DNA of 57,627 bases from a virus, in the IMG/VR virus record IMGVR_UViG_3300031702_000006, positions 1 through 57,627 of that record; one strand, 5' to 3'. Under the pieces are notes generated by a model that worked only from the letters and a program-made list of their open reading frames with translations, was not told the origin of the DNA and ran no database searches. Position 1 is the stretch's first letter; every line of letters begins with the position of its first letter. Shown here piece after piece: positions 51,724 through 56,941 of this stretch. Position numbers and translations under genes: made by a program.

Positions 51724-51944
51724 AAATAGACACTGTAGACTTACAGAACACACTCGAGCAATTATATGATCGCAAAGTAAAATTAGTTGCGTATGCGAGC
51801 GCTGATGGATTAGATACATTAGTACTTGAAGGAAATGAGGAAGATCTTTTTAATTTCTACTTAGAATCTTTCAATCCATTTAATGAATGGACTAATACAG
51901 ATGTTGTAAGATCAGAGTTTTTTGCTCACATACTTACAAAGTAA
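51714..51944 (+). CDS. Small acidic protein (76 aa)
   Basis: Starts MQIEIDTVDLQNTLEQLYDR, followed by strand LVAYASADGLDTLVLEGNEE and an acidic helix. It resembles a small ferredoxin-like or DNA-mimic fold in composition, but no match is claimed. Its stop codon lies within the next bipartite element (…THIL-T-K-stop). Confidence 0.5.
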   Translation: MQIEIDTVDLQNTLEQLYDRKVKLVAYASADGLDTLVLEGNEEDLFNFYLESFNPFNEWTNTDVVRSEFFAHILTK

Positions 51945-51970
51945 ATACGATAATAAACGGATAATATAAT
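51935..51970 (+). promoter_or_regulatory. Bipartite element, fourth in order
   Basis: TACAAAGTAAATACGA (51935-51950), 8 bases, then GGATAATATAAT (51959-51970). Includes the stop codon of the 76-residue gene; the next ATG is at 51982 after an AAACAAACAAT leader. Confidence 0.78.
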
Positions 51971-51981
51971 AAACAAACAAT

Positions 51982-52233
51982 ATGAATCAAATGCAAACAC
52001 CAAACGAGTACTTACATCAAATGCAAGAAGCATTAAGCGATTATGAGGTTAACGAAGATAATCATTACGACTATTTACATGAAGTCATAGACACTATGGT
52101 GATATATACATCGACTTGTAAACAAATTATAAACGATTTAGATTACGATATATTTCAAGAACACGAATTTGGTCAAGCTAAAAGTTACGAACAAGCAGCA
52201 TTTTGCGCACTATACGATTTATACACAGCATAA
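51982..52233 (+). CDS. Small acidic protein (83 aa)
   Basis: MNQMQTPNEYLHQMQEALSD, then YEVNEDNHYDYLHEVIDTMV, ends AAFCALYDLYTA. Strongly acidic and helical; reminiscent of phage anti-host acidic proteins, but no family is recognised. It follows a bipartite element and an A/C leader. Confidence 0.5.
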   Translation: MNQMQTPNEYLHQMQEALSDYEVNEDNHYDYLHEVIDTMVIYTSTCKQIINDLDYDIFQEHEFGQAKSYEQAAFCALYDLYTA

Positions 52234-52234
52234 T

Positions 52235-52396
52235 ATGACAGACAAACAAATAGAAATACTAGACAGAACAGACAAGATCAAGCTACTAAACATAGATGGC
52301 AAAGTAAATTACATTTATAATGGCTTTAGAGAGCATTTTCCTAAAGAAACACTAGATGAAGCAAGAGAATATTTTAAATCAAATCTAACCAAGTAA
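52235..52396 (+). CDS. Small hypothetical protein (53 aa)
   Basis: MTDKQIEILDRTDKIKLLNI, then DGKVNYIYNGFREHFPKETL, ends ARE-like EYFKSNLTK. Start is ATG 52235, one base after the previous stop. The MTDKQ start is shared with the gene at 54787, which may point to a common origin of the leader. Function unknown. Confidence 0.5.
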   Translation: MTDKQIEILDRTDKIKLLNIDGKVNYIYNGFREHFPKETLDEAREYFKSNLTK

Positions 52397-52397
52397 T

Positions 52398-52496
52398 ATG
52401 AAAAACGAAGACATAATAGCGCAATACAATATGCTACTAGATGCAGAGCTAGAAATTTACTTACAACAACAACAATACGAAAACTTATATGAGTAG
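52398..52496 (+). CDS. Very small acidic protein (32 aa)
   Basis: MKNEDIIAQYNMLLDAELEI, then YLQQQQYENLYE. Helical and Gln-rich. It is supported only by packing: one base after the upstream stop and overlap with a possible 21-residue frame at 52489. Confidence 0.35.
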   Translation: MKNEDIIAQYNMLLDAELEIYLQQQQYENLYE

Positions 52497-52554
52497 AAAA
52501 TTTAAACTAAGACACAGTAACTTTTTTAACAAACCAAAAACCAGAACAATATGA
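52489..52554 (+). CDS. Possible 21-residue basic peptide
   Basis: MSRKFKLRHSNFFNKPKTRT-I. Overlaps the stop of the previous frame and ends at the ATG of the next gene (ATGA). Too short to be sure; listed because it fills a gap in an otherwise closely packed operon. Confidence 0.25.
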   Translation: MSRKFKLRHSNFFNKPKTRTI

Positions 52555-52775
52555 ATATGACAGAACTTAAACAATACATGATAGATAACAAGCGAATCAA
52601 AGTAGCTCAATGGAATAAAGATCGTCAAGGCAATCACTGTCAAGGCTTTACACAAAAAGAGTTTGAACAGTCTATGGAAGTTGATAGAATTAAATCTAGA
52701 ACGCGTAGAACCCACTCTAAAGGCAATCACTGGAATTTTAATGATACTAAAAACAGAGAGCTTTTTACAAAGTAA
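52551..52775 (+). CDS. Small basic protein (74 aa)
   Basis: MNMTELKQYMIDNKRIKVAQ, then WNKDRQGNHCQGFTQKEFEQ and KSRTRRTHSKGNHWNFNDTK. Contains two GNH segments (QGNHCQGF, KGNHWNF). Basic; may bind nucleic acid. Ends LFTK with the stop in the next bipartite element. Confidence 0.5.
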   Translation: MNMTELKQYMIDNKRIKVAQWNKDRQGNHCQGFTQKEFEQSMEVDRIKSRTRRTHSKGNHWNFNDTKNRELFTK

Positions 52776-52801
52776 ATACGAGTACAAGTGGATAATATAA
52801 T
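52766..52801 (+). promoter_or_regulatory. Bipartite element, fifth in order
   Basis: TACAAAGTAAATACGA (52766-52781), 8 bases, then GGATAATATAAT (52790-52801). Includes the stop of the 74-residue gene; the next ATG is at 52811. Confidence 0.78.
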
Positions 52802-52810
52802 AAACAATAT

Positions 52811-53155
52811 ATGAGAATCAAAAGAAATTTAATGAATCAAATGATAGCTGAAGACGTAATGTCAGGCGTGTGGCCAGCTTATCACAACAGTAAAAACGGT
52901 AATAAGTGTTGGAGCTTATACAGAGGCTCTAAAGGGCTTTATTCAGAAGCCAATACTAATAGTCCTAAGAACACTTTAGTCTTACACAACGGCTCTCAAA
53001 GCTCTTACGTTTCACTATCGTGTGACAGCTTAGAGATGGCTGAGTATATAACTAATCACGAAATGAACTTCACTAAAACTTTAAAGCGTGACAAAGCAAG
53101 GTCAGAGTATCTAGCTAGCGAAGAAGGTAAATGGGGTAGACAAGACAGCTTTTAA
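52811..53155 (+). CDS. Hypothetical protein (114 aa)
   Basis: Basic start MRIKRNLMNQMIAEDVMSGV, then WPAYHNSKNGNKCWSLYRGS, strands (NTLVLHNGSQSSYVSLSCDS) and a helical, charged end. An alpha/beta soluble protein that I do not recognise. It has its own bipartite element and precedes the tRNA pair. Confidence 0.55.
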   Translation: MRIKRNLMNQMIAEDVMSGVWPAYHNSKNGNKCWSLYRGSKGLYSEANTNSPKNTLVLHNGSQSSYVSLSCDSLEMAEYITNHEMNFTKTLKRDKARSEYLASEEGKWGRQDSF

Positions 53156-53161
53156 CGTCAG

Positions 53162-53278
53162 CGCAAGGTAGTTTATAAAAGGTAAAACGTTATAGCTTAT
53201 GATGCACGATATGTGAATTACGTAATAGCATAGAGAGGCTAGGTTATAATCTAGCGGGTTCAAATCCCGCTCTTGCGC
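53162..53278 (+). ncRNA. tRNA-like gene, 117 nt, with an expanded centre
   Basis: CGCAAGG (53162-53168) pairs with TCTTGCG (53271-53277), TA follows as positions 8-9, the D arm is GTTT-ATAAAAGGTA-AAAC, and the T arm is GCGGG-TTCAAAT-CCCGC. These ends are fully tRNA-like. The middle is about 65 bases instead of about 23. TTATA after the D arm can pair with TATAA before the T arm, leaving a 50-base loop; that would equal a normal anticodon stem with about 43 extra bases. The insert contains the palindrome ATTACGTAAT. It may be a tRNA with an insertion, a pseudogene, or a tRNA mimic. No anticodon can be assigned. Confidence 0.55.
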
Positions 53279-53283
53279 CTAAA

Positions 53284-53354
53284 GCGAGATTGGCAGAATG
53301 GTTATGCATTGCCCTTCCAAGGCAACCAAGCAGGTTCGATTCCTGTATCTCGCT
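53284..53354 (+). tRNA. tRNA-Gly(TCC)
   Basis: Complete cloverleaf: acceptor GCGAGAT/ATCTCGC, TG at 8-9, D arm GCA/TGC, anticodon arm TTGCC-CTTCCAA-GGCAA with anticodon TCC, T arm GCAGG-TTCGATT-CCTGT, discriminator T. CCA is not encoded. It reads GGA codons, frequent in this AT-rich genome. It starts 5 bases after the tRNA-like gene. Confidence 0.92.
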
Positions 53355-53359
53355 CAACT

Positions 53360-53395
53360 TACAAACTAAATACGAACACAATAGGATAATATAAT
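53360..53395 (+). promoter_or_regulatory. Bipartite element, sixth in order
   Basis: TACAAACTAAATACGA (53360-53375), 8 bases, then GGATAATATAAT (53384-53395). This copy follows tRNA-Gly directly, not a CDS end, so the sequence is kept without any coding reason. The next ATG is at 53409. Confidence 0.78.
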
Positions 53396-53408
53396 AAAAC
53401 AAAACAAT

Positions 53409-53750
53409 ATGACAACATTAGAAAAATTTCAAGAAGTAGCAAACATCGAATTTATTCAAACGCCTTCGCTTGCAGATATAGAGATCGGCGAATTAAATAC
53501 AGCTGACGGCTACGAATTATTTTATGTAACGCAAGACATTCAAAATTTAAACTACGAAAACGAATTGTTCTACTACAAGCCAGATTTTGATACTATCATG
53601 AGCGAAATATTAAATGCTAGAATATCATCAAATGTAGTCACAGTTTTTGTATACGATGTTGATGACCACTTTGACGAGTTCTACATGCTTGACTATATTG
53701 AAAGTGAAATAGATGAAGAAGAATTTGAAAAGTTCACAGAAAATGCATAA
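53409..53750 (+). CDS. Acidic protein (113 aa)
   Basis: MTTLEKFQEVANIEFIQTPS, then strands (VVTVFVYDVDDHFDEFYMLD) and a very acidic tail (EIDEEEFEKFTENA). Highly acidic with alternating strand-helix pattern. DNA mimicry is possible in view of charge, but not shown. It is followed by a small HTH gene overlapping its end. Confidence 0.5.
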   Translation: MTTLEKFQEVANIEFIQTPSLADIEIGELNTADGYELFYVTQDIQNLNYENELFYYKPDFDTIMSEILNARISSNVVTVFVYDVDDHFDEFYMLDYIESEIDEEEFEKFTENA

Positions 53751-53853
53751 GGCTTGGCGATTATACTTGCTCGATAACAAGAGCTTGACAGAGATAAGCA
53801 AAATGCTTAACATCACTAAAAACAAACTTATTAACGAATACGGATTAAAATGA
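53743..53853 (+). CDS. Mini helix-turn-helix protein (36 aa)
   Basis: MHKAWRLYLLDNKSLTEISK, then MLNITKNKLINEYGLK. The segment LTEISKMLNITKNKLINEYG reads as a helix-turn-helix (small residue, turn, recognition helix), as in the sigma-4 or resolvase type. It overlaps both neighbours (8 and 4 bases). It could bind DNA as a dimer or be a subunit of another factor. Confidence 0.5.
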   Translation: MHKAWRLYLLDNKSLTEISKMLNITKNKLINEYGLK

Positions 53854-54047
53854 ACAAATTAAAGAAAGTAAACAAAACAAGAATCAAACTTAATGGTAAA
53901 TCTTACAAAGGCTATTTAGTCGGCGATCTACCTCCTACATTTGCTTATATTACAGCAGAAGACATAAACGAGTTTGGCGAAGTAGAAAACACTCCAGGTA
54001 TTAAATCTTGGTTTAATCACAAGGGTTTAACATACATAGGACAATGA
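53850..54047 (+). CDS. Small basic protein (65 aa)
   Basis: MNKLKKVNKTRIKLNGKSYK, then GYLVGDLPPTFAYITAEDIN and GIKSWFNHKGLTYIGQ. Strand-rich with a basic N-terminus, like a small SH3/OB-type fold. Function unknown. Overlaps the upstream HTH gene by 4 bases (ATGA). Confidence 0.5.
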   Translation: MNKLKKVNKTRIKLNGKSYKGYLVGDLPPTFAYITAEDINEFGEVENTPGIKSWFNHKGLTYIGQ

Positions 54048-54130
54048 GAAAGTTAATATTCCAACTGTACAACGATAATATAATAACAATTGAAGTAGCA
54101 AATCTACTCATAGACCAACACGAAAAATGA
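54044..54130 (+). CDS. Very small protein (28 aa)
   Basis: MRKLIFQLYNDNIITIEVAN, then LLIDQHEK. Supported only by 4-base ATGA overlaps at both ends, which is the habit of this operon. No function. Confidence 0.35.
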   Translation: MRKLIFQLYNDNIITIEVANLLIDQHEK

Positions 54131-54291
54131 AACAATTCGCGCAAGAGAGTTATGATAAATTAAAATCTGTGAAAAGACATAGAATTAATTTCTTTTTAGA
54201 AGAAAACATAAAAGAAATCTTTGGCAAATGTACTAAAGAATTAAAACTACTTGTCTTACAAGACATGATAAGCGACACAAAAAAAACATAA
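54127..54291 (+). CDS. Small helical protein (54 aa)
   Basis: MKQFAQESYDKLKSVKRHRI, then NFFLEENIKEIFGKCTKELK and LLVLQDMISDTKKT. Helix-rich, basic and acidic in turn. Not recognised. Starts inside the previous stop (ATGA) and ends one base before the next ATG. Confidence 0.45.
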   Translation: MKQFAQESYDKLKSVKRHRINFFLEENIKEIFGKCTKELKLLVLQDMISDTKKT

Positions 54292-54292
54292 T

Positions 54293-54511
54293 ATGACACA
54301 AAAAGAAAGAAAAGACAGAATATACAACAAAGCGTTTGCAATGATAGCAACGTTAAAGATAGAGATTAAATCTTTAGATGAGACAATCCCTTACTTTGCT
54401 TATACTCAAGATATGATTGATGGGCAAATAAACTTTAAAGAGCGTGAATTAGAACTATGGAATCATATAGCTTTTTTAAACGAACAAGACGAAGTCTGTC
54501 AGATTTACTAA
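54293..54511 (+). CDS. Small helical protein (72 aa)
   Basis: MTQKERKDRIYNKAFAMIAT, then LKIEIKSLDETIPYFAYTQD and FKERELELWNHIAFLNEQDE. Long charged helices; probable coiled-coil hairpin. Function unknown. It is followed by tRNA-Gln 7 bases later. Confidence 0.5.
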   Translation: MTQKERKDRIYNKAFAMIATLKIEIKSLDETIPYFAYTQDMIDGQINFKERELELWNHIAFLNEQDEVCQIY

Positions 54512-54518
54512 TTTAAAT

Positions 54519-54591
54519 TGGTCTATGGTGTAACTGGCAACACGTCTGGTTTTGGTCCAGAAGAGTCTAGGTTCGAGCCCTAGTAGACCAA
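54519..54591 (+). tRNA. tRNA-Gln(TTG)
   Basis: Complete cloverleaf: acceptor TGGTCTA/TAGACCA, TG at 8-9, D arm GTG/CAC, anticodon arm TCTGG-TTTTGGT-CCAGA with anticodon TTG, variable AGAGT, T arm CTAGG-TTCGAGC-CCTAG, discriminator A. It reads CAA, the Gln codon favoured here. CCA is not encoded. The CDS frames that run through it are shadows. Confidence 0.92.
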
Positions 54592-54611
54592 CTAACATTA
54601 AACTATATACT

Positions 54612-54761
54612 ATGGCAGGAAATAAATACAATCCACCTAAAAGGCCTTATAAGCCTTATACATACACGCTAAACTATATTAACGAACAAGGTTCTAATGA
54701 AGCTGTTCAAGGTACAGCTAAGCAGATAATGCTACATATTCTTAATCAACATACAAAGTAA
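54612..54761 (+). CDS. Small basic protein (49 aa)
   Basis: MAGNKYNPPKRPYKPYTYTL, then NYINEQGSNEAVQGTAKQIM and LHILNQHTK. Pro/Tyr-rich basic start, then a strand and helix. The start at 54612 avoids the tRNA. Its stop falls within the last bipartite element (HTK-stop). Confidence 0.5.
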   Translation: MAGNKYNPPKRPYKPYTYTLNYINEQGSNEAVQGTAKQIMLHILNQHTK

Positions 54762-54785
54762 ATACGAACAATAAAGGATAATATA
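54752..54785 (+). promoter_or_regulatory. Bipartite element, seventh in order
   Basis: TACAAAGTAAATACGA (54752-54767), 8 bases, then GGATAATATA (54776-54785). The ATG of the next gene is only 11 bases after the GG, so an mRNA starting here would be nearly leaderless. Confidence 0.78.
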
Positions 54786-54786
54786 T

Positions 54787-55074
54787 ATGACAGACAAACA
54801 AATGGATGATCTAGCAGTGCGTGTAGCTACTAAAGTTATCAAAGCTATATTCAATATATCATCAGAAGTTCATCTAGTCTTCGATGGCAAAGAAAACCCA
54901 GATGACTTAATGATCAATGATACAGAAGATCTAGCAAGACAATCAATAGAGCTAGAACTTATAAGGTTGCAAAGCCTACTAGATAGATACATACAAGAAG
55001 AGGCTTTCGAAAAAGCACACATAATAAAAAGAAAAATACAAAAACTAAATGATGAATATGACGGATTTAATTAA
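54787..55074 (+). CDS. Small protein with UVR-like helix pair (95 aa)
   Basis: MTDKQMDDLAVRVATKVIKA, then an acidic centre and LELIRLQSLLDRYIQEEAFE followed by KAHIIKRKIQKLN. The last 35 residues match the plan of the UvrB/UvrC UVR interaction motif: helix, E-x-A-F/Y-E-K-A turn, I-K-R-K-I-Q. It may bind a repair or other protein. It overlaps the ligase start by 26 bases. Confidence 0.6.
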   Translation: MTDKQMDDLAVRVATKVIKAIFNISSEVHLVFDGKENPDDLMINDTEDLARQSIELELIRLQSLLDRYIQEEAFEKAHIIKRKIQKLNDEYDGFN

Positions 55075-55900
55075 ACAAGGTAAATTTGCAATGCTTGCAT
55101 TCGCACAACAAAAAAAAGCAATTGATTGGCAACAACAGTTGTTCTTACAACCTAAACTCGATGGCGTACGTTGCTTGTTCACAAAGCAAGGTGCATACAG
55201 TCGCAGCGGTAAAAAGTTCAAAAACGTACAGCATCTACGTCGTGAGCTTAAACCTTTCTTCGCGGCTAATCCTAATCTAGTACTAGATGGCGAATTATAC
55301 AACCACGATTACAAAGACAACTTCAACAAGATTATATCTATTGTTCGTCAAGGTAAACCAACGGCTAACCAAACTCTAATACAGTTTCACTGCTATGACA
55401 TTGTGTCACCTTACTACGCATCCGCCCCTTACTCTGTTCGCGCAGAAGGCATTGCTCACTACTTTAAAACATATAATCTAACCTATTGTCACACTGTACC
55501 ATCAGTTCCAGTTACAAACAAAGGCTTAGCTGTTATCAATAACAATATCAACCTTAAAGCAGGCTACGAAGGCTCTATACTACGTACAAACTTACCTTAT
55601 GAAAACAAACGATCAAACAACTTACTCAAATTCAAAGCTTTCCAAGACACAGAAGCAACAATCACTGGCTTTGTCGAAGGCAAAGGTAAGCGAAGCGGTA
55701 CTATTGGCAAATTCATGGCTATTGATAGCAATGGTATTACTTTTGGCATGCCTGTCATGGAAAATTATGACATCATGCGTACTATGTTTGCCAACGCTAA
55801 TGATTATGTCGGCAAAGTAGCAACGTTCACTTTCTTCCAAAAAACTCCAGCAGGTTCTTATCGTCACCCGCTATTCAAAGCTATACGTAACTATGAATAA
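55049..55900 (+). CDS. ATP-dependent DNA ligase
   Basis: A compact ligase (283 aa) that seals nicks during phage replication. Motif I is QPKLDGVR with the adenylated Lys36; SRSGKK at 51-56; LDGELYNH at 79-86 (motif III); YEGSILR at 173-179 with Glu174 (motif IV); LLKFKAF at 192-198 with the Lys-x-Lys of motif V. An OB-fold domain follows (VEGKGKRSGTIGKFMAID, then ATFTFFQKTP). No DNA-binding N-terminal domain is present. Three ATGs close together (55049, 55052, 55058) make the start uncertain by three codons. Confidence 0.9.
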   Translation: MMNMTDLIKQGKFAMLAFAQQKKAIDWQQQLFLQPKLDGVRCLFTKQGAYSRSGKKFKNVQHLRRELKPFFAANPNLVLDGELYNHDYKDNFNKIISIVRQGKPTANQTLIQFHCYDIVSPYYASAPYSVRAEGIAHYFKTYNLTYCHTVPSVPVTNKGLAVINNNINLKAGYEGSILRTNLPYENKRSNNLLKFKAFQDTEATITGFVEGKGKRSGTIGKFMAIDSNGITFGMPVMENYDIMRTMFANANDYVGKVATFTFFQKTPAGSYRHPLFKAIRNYE

Positions 55901-56012
55901 ACCGTTAGTAGATAGCACATGGAACTGTTTGTGCGGAGCTTTAAACGCAGGATATAAAGAAACCTGTGGTAAATGTAATAAAACAAAAACAAATGAGCGT
56001 AAGACTATTTAA
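55893..56012 (+). CDS. Zinc-ribbon-like small protein (39 aa)
   Basis: MNKPLVDSTWNCLCGALNAG, then YKETCGKCNKTKTNERKTI. Four Cys as C-x-C and C-x2-C ten residues apart form a zinc-ribbon knuckle pair like those in RanBP-type or ribosomal proteins. It overlaps the ligase end by 8 bases. It may bind DNA, RNA or RNA polymerase. Confidence 0.55.
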   Translation: MNKPLVDSTWNCLCGALNAGYKETCGKCNKTKTNERKTI

Positions 56013-56121
56013 ACACATTACTGAAACAAACCTATTTAATATTAACCTTAAACGTAAAAGAAAAGATGACAATAAAGTTCGGAAACAACAAAATCCTGTG
56101 CACTCGAAGAAGAGATCATAA
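55993..56121 (+). CDS. Small basic protein (42 aa)
   Basis: MSVRLFKHITETNLFNINLK, then RKRKDDNKVRKQQNPVHSKK and RS. Very basic; the C-terminal part overlaps the next gene by 56 bases. A real gene is possible, but the long overlap lowers confidence. Confidence 0.35.
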   Translation: MSVRLFKHITETNLFNINLKRKRKDDNKVRKQQNPVHSKKRS

Positions 56122-56281
56122 AGCTTATCTTTGGAATGAGATATATACTCTTAGACAAGATATAATAGATGACGTGATGCTTGCCGCGAGAAACGACAAA
56201 TCACTTGATGAACCAGAATTAAAAAGAAAAGCTATGTTAATCAGAAAATATAGCCGTAGACTAAAAACCATTTCAATTTGA
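56066..56281 (+). CDS. Small basic helical protein (71 aa)
   Basis: MTIKFGNNKILCTRRRDHKA, then YLWNEIYTLRQDIIDDVMLA and ELKRKAMLIRKYSRRLKTIS. A basic N-terminus then two long helices. Likely nucleic-acid or RNA polymerase binding from charge, but unproven. It ends 4 bases before hairpin repeat copy B. Confidence 0.5.
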   Translation: MTIKFGNNKILCTRRRDHKAYLWNEIYTLRQDIIDDVMLAARNDKSLDEPELKRKAMLIRKYSRRLKTISI

Positions 56282-56284
56282 AAT

Positions 56285-56330
56285 GTGACACTAGGCTACT
56301 AATCAAAGAAGAGTAACAGGCTAATGTCAC
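56285..56330. repeat. Hairpin repeat, copy B, overlapping a start codon
   Basis: GTGACACT (56285-56292) and TAACAGGCTAATGTCAC (56314-56330) form the same stem as copy A. The ATG of the HTH gene (56324) is inside the 3' arm, so the stem would hide it in the mRNA. Confidence 0.7.
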
Positions 56331-56941
56331 ACCGAAACATAGAACATTTAAACAATAATCGTATTATATACAGAAGACTACCTGTGTTAGATAAACCTAG
56401 TCATTCATTTGACTGGGGTTATTACTTTGAAGATGGTACGCATGAGTTTTATGATTTATTTAGAAGTAAAGCATTGATAAACACATACAAATCTTTAAGA
56501 TGGCACTTAAGAGTTATATGGCATTTAAATCCTGAGTTGACGCTTGATAAGTTTATTAACTTATGTAAGTTCATAGCAGATAAAAACAACGGATTTACTA
56601 CATTCACAATAAAGCCAGACAAATTACTGCATGTAATAAACGATATTAACAAATCAGATTTAGAAGAACCTCCTAATAATAAAGAAAGAAAAATAATATT
56701 TAAAGATTATTGCGGTCTTGATACTGAAGCGAAGCTAAAAGTAGTTGGCTCATTAAGCGGTAGAAGAAGTACAACTAGTGAGACCGATATATACGAGGCT
56801 ATGTTAATCATCAATCACAATAATAAGCGGATAACTATGCCTAGTTTGGCGAGCATGTTGAAATGCTCAGTAAGAACAATACACAGAAAAATGAATGATA
56901 AATTAAAACAAGAAAAAACAATTTTAAATGAAAAAGTATAA
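56324..56941 (+). CDS. Helix-turn-helix DNA-binding protein (205 aa)
   Basis: The C-terminal region (about 168-198: ITMPSLASMLKCSVRTIHRK) is a clear helix-turn-helix (LASMLKCSVRTIHRKM). The N-terminal two thirds are alpha/beta with an aromatic region (SFDWGYYFEDGTHEFYDLFR), and a basic loop after 140 (GSLSGRRSTTSETDIYEAML). It may be a transcription regulator or a replication initiator. The start codon lies in a hairpin repeat that also occurs in the divergent control region, which hints that it binds both. It overlaps the sigma factor by 14 bases. Confidence 0.6.
   Translation: MSHRNIEHLNNNRIIYRRLPVLDKPSHSFDWGYYFEDGTHEFYDLFRSKALINTYKSLRWHLRVIWHLNPELTLDKFINLCKFIADKNNGFTTFTIKPDKLLHVINDINKSDLEEPPNNKERKIIFKDYCGLDTEAKLKVVGSLSGRRSTTSETDIYEAMLIINHNNKRITMPSLASMLKCSVRTIHRKMNDKLKQEKTILNEKV

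Noticed and set aside
55394-55408. 15-base match ATGACATTGTGTCAC between the ligase gene and the dyad region at 50541
   Set aside because: In the ligase it encodes a normal protein segment (YDIVSP), and one 15-base match of AT-rich sequence is expected by chance in a window this size.
56827-56840. GGATAACTAT in the HTH gene, like the second half of the element
   Set aside because: No first half at the right distance; a TACGA is 35-40 bases upstream, not 8.
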